Shown piece after piece: positions 32,245 to 40,217 of a DNA stretch of 64,000 nucleotides. The stretch is from Acidimicrobiia bacterium (GTDB taxonomy: Bacteria > Actinomycetota > Acidimicrobiia > IMCC26256 > PALSA-610): assembly GCA_036271555.1 (NCBI GenBank), contig DATBAK010000066.1, positions 1 through 64,000 on the forward strand, given 5' to 3'. A program made the position numbers and the translations under genes. The stretch's first letter is position 1. Each line of letters opens with the position of its first letter. The notes under the pieces are model-generated. The model searched no databases, had not been told where the DNA came from, and was given only the letters and a program-made list of their open reading frames with translations.

Positions 32245-33033
32245 GTGCCCGGGTTCGTCGACGGCGATCGGTACCCGATCGGCGACCTCTCCTCCGACGG
32301 CGCGCGTTCGCTGGCGGCGCGGTGTCGCGCCGAGCTCGACGAGTCGGGCGTGTCGATCCTGCCCGGTTTCCTGACTTCTGACGCGATCGCGCGCGCGGTC
32401 GCAGAATCGGAGGCGCTCGGGCCGCGCGGGCATCACAGCGATGTCGAGGGCACGCCGTATCTGGAGCTGCCGGAAGCCGGCTGGACCGAGGATCATCCGC
32501 GCGTCACGTGGGCGCACACGCGGTTGACCGCGACCGCGTACGACCTCTTCCCGCCGGAGGCGGTGCTGCGCACGCTGTACGAGTCGGACGCGCTGCTCGC
32601 GTTCCTCTCGTGCGCGCTCGGCTTCGAGGTGTTCCGCTACGACGATCCACTCGGTGGTCTCAACCTCGCGTCGATGTACGACGGCGACACACTCGCCTGG
32701 CACTACGACCAGACCGACTTCGTCGTGTCGGTCGCGGTGCAGGAATCGGAGACCGGCGGCGACTTCGAGTGCGTGCCGAACACGCGAACGTTCGACGACG
32801 AGCGCTACGACGACGTCGCCGAGATCCTTGCGGGCGGTGCCGACGCGCGCGTCGCGACGATCCCGATGACGCCGGGCACGCTCATGCTCTTCGAGGGCCG
32901 GCACACGCTCCACCGCGTCAGCCCGATCGGCGGCGCTCGCCCGCGCTACGTCGGTCTCTTCGGCTACGACCGCAAACCCGGCACCTGCTCGAGCGAGCTG
33001 CTCAGGCTCATCCGCTACGGAAGAGCTGAGTAA
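32245..33033 (+). CDS. Fe(II)/2-oxoglutarate-dependent dioxygenase-like protein
   Basis: A 262-residue double-stranded beta-helix protein. The iron facial triad is visible: WHYDQTDFVVSVAVQ gives His and Asp, and TLHRVSPIGG gives the second His, followed by RPRYVGLFGY with the Arg for 2-oxoglutarate. DPLGGLNLASMYDGDTLAWH and GGDFECVPNTR are typical of a bacterial subgroup in the phytanoyl/HalD-like clan. The substrate is unknown. The GTG start lies 9 bp after gltA, so it is probably in the same operon. Hydroxylation of an amino acid or small acid is most likely. Confidence 0.78.
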   Translation: MPGFVDGDRYPIGDLSSDGARSLAARCRAELDESGVSILPGFLTSDAIARAVAESEALGPRGHHSDVEGTPYLELPEAGWTEDHPRVTWAHTRLTATAYDLFPPEAVLRTLYESDALLAFLSCALGFEVFRYDDPLGGLNLASMYDGDTLAWHYDQTDFVVSVAVQESETGGDFECVPNTRTFDDERYDDVAEILAGGADARVATIPMTPGTLMLFEGRHTLHRVSPIGGARPRYVGLFGYDRKPGTCSSELLRLIRYGRAE

Positions 33034-33039
33034 CGCCGA

Positions 33040-33125
33040 ATCGTCGAGCCGCGAGCGGAGCGAGCAGGCGACCTCGCCCACTCCCATCCCGCATCATGGA
33101 GCGGCGAGCGCAGCGAGTGCGACCA
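33040..33125 (+). repeat. REP-like element, double unit
   Basis: GAGCCGCGAGCGGAGCGAGC is followed, after CCCACTCCCATCCCGCATCA, by GGAGCGGCGAGCGCAGCGAG and TGCGACCA. The second unit matches the element at 51043-51075 exactly for 27 bp. It ends right at the -10 box of the next gene. Confidence 0.65.
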
Positions 33126-33140
33126 TAAGCTCACCCGCGC

Positions 33141-34334
33141 ATGGACCTGACGCCGACGGCTGAAGAGGCGCAGCTGCGCGACGAGGTGCGCTCGTGGCTG
33201 CGCGCGAACCTCCCGTGGGAGTACGGGAAGGGCTTGCCGCCGCGTTTCGACGACCTCGCCGACGAGGTCGCGTTCGGACGTGAGTGGCAGGCGAAGCTCG
33301 CGAGCGGCCGATGGGTCGGCGTCGCGTGGCCCGCGGAGTACGGCGGGCGCGGCGCGGGCGTCGTCGAGCACTACCTCGTCACGGAGGAGCTCGCGCGCGC
33401 ACGCGCGCCGGAGCTCGTCGGCCGCATCGGCGTGAACCTCGTGGGCCCGACGCTCCTCGCGCACGGCACCGACGCGCAGAAGGCGCGCTGGCTCCCGCAC
33501 ATCCTCGACGCGTCCGAGATCTGGTGTCAGCTGTTCAGCGAGCCGGAAGCCGGCAGCGACCTCGCGAGCCTGCGCACGCGCGCCGAGAAGGTCGACGGCG
33601 GCTGGAAGCTCAACGGTCAGAAGGTCTGGACGAGCTACGCGCAGTTCGCCGACTGGGGTTGGTGCCTCGCGCGCACCGATCAAGACGCGCCGAAGCAGCA
33701 GGGCATCTCCGCGCTCGTCGTCGACATGCACGCGCGCGGCGTCGAGGTGCGGCCGCTGCGGCAGATCACCGACGAGTCCGAGTTCAACGAGGTGTTCTTC
33801 GACGACGTCTTCGTGCCCGACGACCGGATCGTCGGTCCCGAGCACGAGGGCTGGCGCATCGCGAACTCGACGCTCACGCACGAACGCGGCGTGAACCCGC
33901 GCCAGCTCGTCGTCCACTCGCAGCTCGTCGACGAGCTGTGGCGCATGGGCCTCGAACGCGGCGCGCTCGACGACCACCGGCTCTCGCAGCGACTCGCCGA
34001 GGCGTTCGTCGAGGTGAAGCTGTTCCAGCTCCACAACTGGCGCTCGATCTCGCGCACCGCGAAGGGCCTCGAGCCGGGACCGCAGGGCAGCATCAACAAG
34101 CTGTGGTGGTCGGAGATGAGCAAGCGTCTGCACGACACCGCGATGGCCGTGCTCGGCGAGACCGCGCCGCTGTGGCGCGGCGCGTCGGAGAACCCGGGCG
34201 ACGGCGCGTGGCAACGATCGTGGCTCTACTACCAAGCGAGCTCGATCTGGGCGGGCACGAACGAGATCCAGCGCAACATCGTCGGCGAGCGCACCCTCGG
34301 ACTCCCCCGCGAGCCGAAAGCCACCAAACGCTGA
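33141..34334 (+). CDS. acyl-CoA dehydrogenase (alpha-subunit type)
   Basis: A 397-residue FAD enzyme. LRDEVRSWLRANLPWEYGKG, GVAWPAEYGGRGAGV, QLFSEPEAGSDLASLRT (FAD/substrate motif), NGQKVWTSYAQFADW and a C-terminal IWAGTNEIQRNIVGERTLGL are all typical. AGT replaces the EGT that holds the catalytic Glu in simple dehydrogenases; this is common in the longer subunit of heteromeric sterol-side-chain dehydrogenases such as FadE28/29. It is first in a run with crotonase, CoA-transferase, DUF35 and thiolase. TAAGCT at 33126-33131 lies 9 nt before the ATG, with no Shine-Dalgarno. Confidence 0.88.
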   Translation: MDLTPTAEEAQLRDEVRSWLRANLPWEYGKGLPPRFDDLADEVAFGREWQAKLASGRWVGVAWPAEYGGRGAGVVEHYLVTEELARARAPELVGRIGVNLVGPTLLAHGTDAQKARWLPHILDASEIWCQLFSEPEAGSDLASLRTRAEKVDGGWKLNGQKVWTSYAQFADWGWCLARTDQDAPKQQGISALVVDMHARGVEVRPLRQITDESEFNEVFFDDVFVPDDRIVGPEHEGWRIANSTLTHERGVNPRQLVVHSQLVDELWRMGLERGALDDHRLSQRLAEAFVEVKLFQLHNWRSISRTAKGLEPGPQGSINKLWWSEMSKRLHDTAMAVLGETAPLWRGASENPGDGAWQRSWLYYQASSIWAGTNEIQRNIVGERTLGLPREPKATKR

Positions 34335-34405
34335 TCATGGTCGCATGCTTGCTCCGCTCGGCACGGGGCCAGGCTCGTCTTCGCCGCTGACCGCGCACCT
34401 GCTCC
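34335..34405 (-). repeat. degenerate REP-like sequence between acyl-CoA dehydrogenase and crotonase
   Basis: CATGGTCGCATGCTTGCTCC, then GCTCGGCACGGGGCCAGGCT and TTCGCCGCTGACCGCGC, keeps the outline of the family (GGTCGCA..GCTCCGCTC..CGCCGCT) but with many changes. It looks like an old copy. Confidence 0.35.
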
Positions 34406-34421
34406 AGTAGATTCGGCGCCG

Positions 34422-35237
34422 ATGCCGTTCGAGACGATCCGTTCCGAGGTCGACGGCGCGGTCGCGACCATCACGTTGAACCGCCCGCAGGCTGCGAACG
34501 CGCAGAACGCGCAGATGATCGAGGAGCTCGACGCCGCGTTCGACGCGGCCGACGCGAACGACGGCGTCCGCGTCGTCGTGCTCGCGGCGGAGGGCAAGCA
34601 TTTCTCAGCGGGCCACGACCTCAAGGAGATCCTCGCGGGCGAGGAGCACTGGGCTGCGATGCGCGCGACGCCCGAGGGCAAGCTGCGGCACGAGCAGGTC
34701 ATGTACTGGGACAAGCTCGTGAAGATCCGCGACTTCCGCAAGCCGACGATCGCCGCGGTGCAGGGCACCTGCTCGGCGGCGGGCCTGATGCTCGCGTGCG
34801 TGTGCGACCTCATCATCGCGGCCGACGACGCGCGCTTCTCGAACCCGGTCGCGCGCATGTCGGGTGTCGGCGTCGAGCTGCTCGTCGAGCCGTGGGAGCT
34901 CGGCGCGCGTAAGGCCAAGGAGTTCATGCTCTGCGCGTCGACGCTCAGCGCCGAAGAGGCCGAGCGCTACGGGCTCGTCAACCGTGTCGTGGCGCGCGAC
35001 GCGCTCGCGTCCGAAGCGCACGCGCTCGCGGAGCAGGTCGCGCTCGTGCCCGCGGCGACGGCGGAGGCGATCAAGGCGTCGGTCAACCACATGCTCGACG
35101 CGCAGGGTCAGCGCGACTCGTGGCGCTTCCACTTCGTGATCCACCAGTTCGTGAGCAACACGCCCACCGCGCTCGAACGGGTCGAGGCCCGCAAAGAGGG
35201 CGGTATGGACGCGGTGAAGCGCGAACAGCGCGGCTGA
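34422..35237 (+). CDS. enoyl-CoA hydratase/isomerase (crotonase family)
   Basis: A 271-residue crotonase. ITLNRPQAANAQNAQMIEEL opens the fold, GKHFSAGHDLKEI forms the first oxyanion loop, and TIAAVQGTCSAAGLMLACVC holds the second, with Gly for the oxyanion hole. The usual catalytic Glu position (GxxExxLxCD) reads CSAAGLMLACVCDLII, so one of the two hydratase Glu residues is replaced; the RMSGVGVELLVEPWELGAR loop carries other acids. It may be a hydratase of atypical substrate or another crotonase activity. TAGATT lies 8 nt before the ATG and suggests a leaderless start. Five bases separate it from the CoA-transferase. Confidence 0.8.
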   Translation: MPFETIRSEVDGAVATITLNRPQAANAQNAQMIEELDAAFDAADANDGVRVVVLAAEGKHFSAGHDLKEILAGEEHWAAMRATPEGKLRHEQVMYWDKLVKIRDFRKPTIAAVQGTCSAAGLMLACVCDLIIAADDARFSNPVARMSGVGVELLVEPWELGARKAKEFMLCASTLSAEEAERYGLVNRVVARDALASEAHALAEQVALVPAATAEAIKASVNHMLDAQGQRDSWRFHFVIHQFVSNTPTALERVEARKEGGMDAVKREQRG

Positions 35238-35242
35238 TCGCG

Positions 35243-36451
35243 ATGCCCGGACCCCTCGAAGGACTGCGCGTCCTCGACCTCGGCACGCGCATCGCCGCGC
35301 CCTTCTGCGCGGGACTCCTCGGCGAGATGGGCGCCGACGTCGTGAAGATCGAGCAGCCCGGCACCGGCGACTTCATGCGCGAGATCGGCCCGTTCGCACC
35401 TCCGAAGGCGGAAGGCGGCGATCCGTACTCGCTGTTCTGGGCGGTCGAGGGACGCGGCCGGCGCAGCGTGACGCTCGACCTGCGCGTGACCGACGGCCAG
35501 GAGCTGTTCCGCAAGCTCGCGGCACGCGCCGACGTCGTGGTCGAGAACTTCCGGCCCGGCACGCTCGAGAGATGGAACATCGCGCCCGGCAACCTCGACC
35601 CTCGTCTCGTCGTCGTGCGCATCAGCAGCTTCGGCCAGGACGGTCCCGAGGCGCGCCGACCCGGCCTCGACCGCGTCGGCATCGGCTACGGCGGCCTGCT
35701 CAACCTCACCGGCTACCCCGACCGCCCGCCGGTGCGCGTCGGCGTCACCATCTCCGACTACCTCACGGGCGTGTTCGCGGCGCAGGCCGCGCTCGGTGCG
35801 CTGTACGCGCGCGACGCCCGCCGTTCGGGGAAGGGCGCGGTGATCGACGCCGCGCTCTACGGCGCGGTGCTGCGCATCCTCGAGTGGACCCTGCCCGCGT
35901 ACGACCTGCTCGGGACCATCCGCATGCGCGAGGGCAACCGGCTCGCGAACTCCGCGCCGCTCGACAACTACCCGACAGCCGACGGCAAGTACGTGTGCAT
36001 CGTCGCGGGCTCCGACGCGAACTTCTCGCGACTCTGCCGCGCGATGGAGCGCACCGACCTCATCACGGACGCGCGCTACGCGAAGCTCAAAGACCGCGCC
36101 GCGCGAAGCGACGAGATCAACGGCCTCGTCGCCGAGTGGACGTCGACGTTGGTAGCCGAAGAGATCGAGCGCCGGTGCGTCGAGCACGACGTACCGGTCG
36201 CGACCGCGTACACCGCGGCCGACATCTTCTCCGACGCGCACGTCGACGCGCGCGGCGACCTCGTGGTCATCGAGGATCCGGTCGTCGGTCCGGTGCGGCA
36301 GCAGGCTCCGTTCCCCCGTTTCGTCGGTGAGCCGCCCGTCGTGCCCACGGGCGCGCCGCGTCTCGGCGAGCACACGCGCGAGGTGCTGGGCGAGCTCGAC
36401 GGCGTCGACGACGCGCGCCTCGACGCGCTCGCCGCGCAAGGCGTGATCTAG
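35243..36451 (+). CDS. CaiB/BaiF family CoA-transferase (family III)
   Basis: A 402-residue transferase that would move CoA between carboxylates through aspartyl-anhydride chemistry. GLRVLDLGTRIAAPFCAGLL, GADVVKIEQPGTGDFMR, VENFRPGTLERW and RISSFGQDGP are family hallmarks; the catalytic Asp is likely in TISDYLTGVFAAQAALGAL. It lacks the GHDINY racemase motif of the protein at 64-1230, so it is a transferase. It follows the crotonase by 5 bp and precedes DUF35 and thiolase genes. Substrates are not known. Confidence 0.85.
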   Translation: MPGPLEGLRVLDLGTRIAAPFCAGLLGEMGADVVKIEQPGTGDFMREIGPFAPPKAEGGDPYSLFWAVEGRGRRSVTLDLRVTDGQELFRKLAARADVVVENFRPGTLERWNIAPGNLDPRLVVVRISSFGQDGPEARRPGLDRVGIGYGGLLNLTGYPDRPPVRVGVTISDYLTGVFAAQAALGALYARDARRSGKGAVIDAALYGAVLRILEWTLPAYDLLGTIRMREGNRLANSAPLDNYPTADGKYVCIVAGSDANFSRLCRAMERTDLITDARYAKLKDRAARSDEINGLVAEWTSTLVAEEIERRCVEHDVPVATAYTAADIFSDAHVDARGDLVVIEDPVVGPVRQQAPFPRFVGEPPVVPTGAPRLGEHTREVLGELDGVDDARLDALAAQGVI

Positions 36452-36452
36452 G

Positions 36453-36526
36453 TGACGGAGTGGCCGAGCGGTCAGACCGGAGCGAGACGGTGGCGCCCCG
36501 TGCCGGGCCGAGCGAGGACACGACCA
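36453..36526 (+). repeat. possible divergent member of the 86-bp junction repeat
   Basis: The 74-bp gap starts TGACGG one base after the CoA-transferase stop and ends CCATGA at the DUF35 start. GCGGTCAG, a GACGG..CCGTGCCGGG hairpin and CGAGCG occur in the same order as in the 86-bp repeats, but identity is low. Confidence 0.35.
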
Positions 36527-36945
36527 TGAATGGGGCGCAGCGGTCGATCGCGCCGGATCTGTTCGATCCCGATGGCAACGACGGCCCGGTGCTGCACGGC
36601 GGCTACTCGCCGACCAGCGGTCTGCATCATTTCCCGCGCTTCGCACGTTGCCCGTACACCGGCGCCGACGACGTCGAGCCGGCGGAGCTGCCGACGACGG
36701 GCACGCTGTTCCTCTGGACCGCGGTGACCGCGCCGCCGCCGGGCTACGCCGGTCCCGTGCCGTTCGGATTCGGCGTCGTCGAGCTACCGAACGGTCTGCG
36801 CGTGATCACGCGCATCACCGAACCCGATCCGACCGCATTGCAGGCGGGCGCGTCGATGCGGCTCGTCGCCGACGTGGTCGCCGTCGACGACGACGGCACC
36901 GAAGTGGTCGCGTGGGCGTTCGCACCGGAGAGCAGCGCGCCATGA
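36526..36945 (+). CDS. DUF35/OB-fold acyl-CoA-associated protein
   Basis: A 139-residue protein of the DUF35 family that usually pairs with thiolases or MaoC hydratases. The OB-fold C-terminus is visible: GTLFLWTAVTAPPPGYAGPV, FGFGVVELPNGLRVITRI and AGASMRLVADVV. The N-terminal rubredoxin-like part (FPRFARCPYTGADD) keeps only one Cys of the usual four, so it cannot bind zinc. Its stop and the thiolase start flank the second 86-bp repeat. It probably forms a complex with the thiolase next door, as DUF35 domains do in sterol side-chain cleavage. Confidence 0.78.
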   Translation: MNGAQRSIAPDLFDPDGNDGPVLHGGYSPTSGLHHFPRFARCPYTGADDVEPAELPTTGTLFLWTAVTAPPPGYAGPVPFGFGVVELPNGLRVITRITEPDPTALQAGASMRLVADVVAVDDDGTEVVAWAFAPESSAP

Positions 36946-37028
36946 CGAGCCCGGCGCAGACCGCAGGCGCGACCAACTGCACGACCGACGGTTGCCGTGC
37001 GGGTCGAGCGCCGAGGGTCGTAGCCGCA
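36943..37028 (+). repeat. 86-bp junction repeat, copy 2 (DUF35 / thiolase)
   Basis: From the stop TGA of DUF35 to the thiolase ATG. It shares CGAGCCCGGCGCAGACCGCA, GGCGCG, GACCGACGG..CCGT, GGGTCGAGCGCCGAGGGTCG and GCCGCATGA with copy 1, and the length from TGA to TGA is again 86. GAGGG supplies the Shine-Dalgarno. Confidence 0.8.
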
Positions 37029-38167
37029 TGAGTGCAGTCGACGTCGCCGGGGTCGGCATCCATCCCTTCGGTCGGTTCGAGGATCGCACGGTCACCGACA
37101 TGGGCGTGCACGCGGTGCAGGCCGCGCTCGCCGAGGCCGGCGACCCGCAGTTCCAGGCCGCGTTCTGCGGCACCGCCTACTCGGGTGTCGCCGCCGGTCA
37201 CAAGGTGCTCGGCGCGATCGCGCGCACGGGCATGCCGATCGTCGACATCGAAGCGGGCTGCGCGAGCGGCGGCGCCGCCCTGCAGCTCGCGGCGGGCGCG
37301 ATCCGCGCCGGTCAGTACGACTGCGTGCTCGTGTTCGGCATCGAGAAGATGCCGCGCGGCATCATCCGCTCGTCGTTCTTCGAACCGTGGCGCGAGGAAG
37401 CGGGCCTCGCGGCGACACCCGCCTACTTCGCGCTCCGCGCCCAGCGACTCATGCGCGAGTCGGGCATCACGAAGAACGATCTCGCGAACGTCGTCGTGAA
37501 GAACCGCCGGCACGGCGCGCAGAACTCGGACGCGATGTTCCGGAGCGAGGTCACGGCCGAGCAGGTGCTCGGCTCACGCATGGTGTGCGAACCGCTGCAC
37601 CTCTGGATGTTGTGCTCGCCGAACGAGGGCGCGGCCGCGATCGTGTTGCGCGCCGCGAACGGTGACCGCCCGGCGAGCCGCGTCACGCTCGAGTCCGCAG
37701 TGCTGCGTTCGCACCTGCCGGGCAGCGTGCTCGGCGAGGCCACTCCCCTCGCGGGGATCGACGACGACGCGATCACGCCCCCGACCACGCTCGCCGCGCA
37801 GGCCGCGTACGAAGAAGCCGGCATCGGCCCCGACGAGGTCGACGTCGTCGAGTGCCAGGACACCGACGCCGCGCGCGAGCTGCTCGGGTGGGAGGAGCTC
37901 GGGCTCTGCGCGCGCGGCGAGCAGGCCGCGATCCTCGCCGCGGGTGATGCGGCGCTCGGCGGCCGCCGGCCCGTCAACGTCTCGGGTGGGCTGCTCTCGA
38001 AGGGCGAGCCCCTCGGCGCGTCGGCGCTCGGCCAGGTCGTCGAGCTCGTCCGTCAGCTTCGGGGCGAATGCGGACCCCGCCAGGTCGAGGGCGCCCGGGT
38101 CGGCCTCGCGCACACGGTCGGCCGGGGTGCCAACGCCTCGGTCACGATCGTGAAGCGGTCGTCGTAG
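37028..38167 (+). CDS. thiolase-fold protein (SCP-x / lipid-transfer type)
   Basis: A 379-residue thiolase. The nucleophilic Cys lies in VDIEAGCASGGAALQLAAGA near residue 80. The second catalytic region reads VSGGLLSKGEPLGASALGQV, where the usual His of GHPxG is Glu, and the C-terminal Cys-Gly-Gly-Gly motif is LAHTVGRGANASV, without Cys. The missing residues argue against simple Claisen cleavage and recall SCP-x-like or retro-aldol proteins such as those paired with DUF35 in sterol side-chain cleavage. It is the last gene of the operon and overlaps the convergent membrane-protein gene by 26 bp. Confidence 0.8.
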   Translation: MSAVDVAGVGIHPFGRFEDRTVTDMGVHAVQAALAEAGDPQFQAAFCGTAYSGVAAGHKVLGAIARTGMPIVDIEAGCASGGAALQLAAGAIRAGQYDCVLVFGIEKMPRGIIRSSFFEPWREEAGLAATPAYFALRAQRLMRESGITKNDLANVVVKNRRHGAQNSDAMFRSEVTAEQVLGSRMVCEPLHLWMLCSPNEGAAAIVLRAANGDRPASRVTLESAVLRSHLPGSVLGEATPLAGIDDDAITPPTTLAAQAAYEEAGIGPDEVDVVECQDTDAARELLGWEELGLCARGEQAAILAAGDAALGGRRPVNVSGGLLSKGEPLGASALGQVVELVRQLRGECGPRQVEGARVGLAHTVGRGANASVTIVKRSS

Positions 38168-38792
38168 CGCGCGTCGTCGTTGTGGGACCGACGACGTCCG
38201 ACCCGAGCTCAGAATCAGCGCCGAGACCGTGCCCACACTGCGCCCCGACGAGGTCGCTCGCGTAGCCGAACGCCTGCTGGCCCTTGCTCAACAACGCGCT
38301 CGTACTGGTCGCGAGCGCCATCGGGTCGGACGCTCGCACGAGCCGCGCCCGGCCCTCGTGCGCGGCGTCCTGCGTGATCGCGAGCTGCGTGCGCACCGCG
38401 GCCGGGAAGTGCACCTTGCCGATCGCGATCGCGAACTCGAAGCGCGCCAGTGGCGGCTCGATGATCGTCCGCTCCTTGGCGATCGGCAAGACGCGACCGT
38501 TGGCGTCGAACATGAGGCCGAGCAGCGGCTCGTGCGCTTGGAAGTCGTTCGCCGCGGCATGCATGAGCGCGACGTACGGGCACGCGCGCGTCGAGATCGG
38601 AATCGCCTTCAAGTGGCGGCGTTGGCCGGTGTGCGAGAGGCCGTTGCCGATTGCGCCGATCACCATCGCGATCACGACCAGCATCGCGATGCCCCCGGCC
38701 ACGAGCACGAGCACGACCGCGTAGCCGGCGAACACCAGCCGCTTCCACGGTCGAGGCCGAGGTCCTTCGTCGGGGACCGGCGTCATCGACAT
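38142..38792 (-). CDS. single-pass membrane protein of unknown function
   Basis: A 216-residue protein with no family I recognise. A basic N-terminus (RPRPWKRLV) leads into one long transmembrane helix (about residues 20-48, AGYAVVLVLVAGGIAMLVVI). The outer part is mixed alpha/beta with two conserved-looking Cys and a Thr/Ser-rich tail. ATG at 38792 is chosen; GTG 38798 and ATG 38786 are also in frame. It lies divergent to the aminotransferase gene with about 100 bp between them. Confidence 0.55.
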   Translation of the reverse strand: MSMTPVPDEGPRPRPWKRLVFAGYAVVLVLVAGGIAMLVVIAMVIGAIGNGLSHTGQRRHLKAIPISTRACPYVALMHAAANDFQAHEPLLGLMFDANGRVLPIAKERTIIEPPLARFEFAIAIGKVHFPAAVRTQLAITQDAAHEGRARLVRASDPMALATSTSALLSKGQQAFGYASDLVGAQCGHGLGADSELGSDVVGPTTTTRATTTASRS

Positions 38793-38895
38793 GCCCACGA
38801 ACGCTCAGACTACGGACGGCTCGGATCGGTTTCCCGGCACCCGCCGGGCCGGCTGCTCCCGGGCCGTTTGGGTGGCGGGATCTAGCCTCGGCGGC

Positions 38896-40152
38896 ATGAG
38901 CAGCCACCTGTCGAACGTCTGGTTCAAGGTCACCGAGCTCGAGGTCGTGTCGGGCTCGGGATGCACGGTCACGACCGCGGGCGGCGACGAGTACCTCGAC
39001 TTCTCGAGCGGCATCGCGGTCACGAGCACCGGTCACTGCCATCCGAAGGTCGTCGCCGCGATCCGCGAGCAGGCGGGCAAGTTCATCCACGCGCAGGTGA
39101 ACGTCTACCGCCACCCGTTGCTCGAGCAGCTCGCGACGAGACTCGCGGGCATCACACCGCAAGGCATCGACACGTTCTTCTTCGCGAACTCGGGAGCGGA
39201 GGCGACCGAGGCCGCGGTGAAGCTCGCGCGGCAGGCGACGAAGCGGCAGAACGTCATCGTGATGGACGGCGCGTTCCACGGTCGCACGATGATGGCGATG
39301 GCCATGACGACATCGAAGATCGGCTACCGCGCGGGCTACCAGCCGTTGCCCGCGGGTGTGTTCGTCGCTCCGTTCCCGCGTCCGTTCGAGTGGCACTGCG
39401 ACGAGACCGCGGCCGTCGAGCTGTCGTTGCGCGCGCTCGAGCGACTGCTGCTCGCGCAGACCGCGCCGCAGGAGACCGCGGCCATCGTCATCGAGCCCGT
39501 GCTCGGCGAGGGTGGCTATCTCGCCGCGCCGGCTGCGTACCTCCAGGGAGTGCGCGAGATCTGCGACGCGAGCGGCGTGTTGCTCGTCGCCGACGAGGTG
39601 CAGTCGGGCTTCGCGCGCACCGGCAAGATGTTCGCGGTCGAGCACTCCCAGGTCGTGCCCGACATCATGGTGATGGCGAAGGGCATCGCGTCGGGCTTCC
39701 CGATCGCCGGGATCGGCGCGTCCGCCGACCTGATGAGCCGGTGGCCGCAGGGGGCGCACGGCGGCACGTACGGCGGCAACCCGATCGGCTGCGCGGCCGC
39801 GCTGGCGACGATCGACGTCATCGAGGAGGAGCACCTCGTCGACAACGCGCGCGACCGCGGCGCGCAGCTCACACAGGCGTTGCGCGATCTGCAGAAGGCC
39901 GATGCGGGCGTCGGCGACGTGCGCGGGCTCGGTCTCATGGTCGGCGTCGAGCTCGTCGACCGCGCGGGCGCGCCCGCGGCGGCGCGGACGAACGCGATCC
40001 TCCGCCACTGCCTCGACGAGAGCAACGTGATCTTCATGAACTGCGGCACGAACAACAACGTGCTGCGTTGGATGCCGCCGCTCGTCGTCAGCGAGGCCGA
40101 GATCGACCGCGGCGTCGCCGCCTTCGCCGCCGCGCTGAAGGCGACCGCCTGA
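38896..40152 (+). CDS. class III aminotransferase (4-aminobutyrate / acetylornithine type)
   Basis: A 418-residue PLP enzyme. SGIAVTSTGHCHPKVVAAI, FFFANSGAEATEAAVKLAR (phosphate loop), GAFHGRTMMAMAMT, ADEVQSGFARTGKMFA (PLP Asp), MVMAKGIASGFPIAGIG (Schiff-base Lys) and GGTYGGNPIGCAAALATIDV are all typical. Sequence style favours GABA or omega-amino acid aminotransferases over ArgD. A TAGCCT box 7 nt before the ATG, with no Shine-Dalgarno, suggests leaderless expression. A strong bidirectional terminator follows. Confidence 0.85.
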   Translation: MSSHLSNVWFKVTELEVVSGSGCTVTTAGGDEYLDFSSGIAVTSTGHCHPKVVAAIREQAGKFIHAQVNVYRHPLLEQLATRLAGITPQGIDTFFFANSGAEATEAAVKLARQATKRQNVIVMDGAFHGRTMMAMAMTTSKIGYRAGYQPLPAGVFVAPFPRPFEWHCDETAAVELSLRALERLLLAQTAPQETAAIVIEPVLGEGGYLAAPAAYLQGVREICDASGVLLVADEVQSGFARTGKMFAVEHSQVVPDIMVMAKGIASGFPIAGIGASADLMSRWPQGAHGGTYGGNPIGCAAALATIDVIEEEHLVDNARDRGAQLTQALRDLQKADAGVGDVRGLGLMVGVELVDRAGAPAAARTNAILRHCLDESNVIFMNCGTNNNVLRWMPPLVVSEAEIDRGVAAFAAALKATA

Positions 40153-40167
40153 CCCCCACCGCGGTTG

Positions 40168-40211
40168 GTGGTACTGCGTTGTTCGGCCATATGCCGACAA
40201 CGCAGTACCAC
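40168..40211. terminator. long bidirectional hairpin terminator
   Basis: GTGGTACTGCGTTGTTCGGC (40168-40187) pairs with GCCGACAACGCAGTACCAC (40193-40211) with one bulged base and a 5-nt loop. It lies in the 65-bp gap between two convergent genes, so it can terminate both. It is unusually long and AT-richer than its surroundings. Confidence 0.8.
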
Positions 40212-40217
40212 TAACGG

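Noticed and set aside
36453-36526. tRNA-like string (GGAGTGGCCGAGCGGTCAGA) resembling the start of a Ser or Leu tRNA
   Set aside because: There is no anticodon arm, T-loop or acceptor match downstream. It fits better as a diverged junction repeat.
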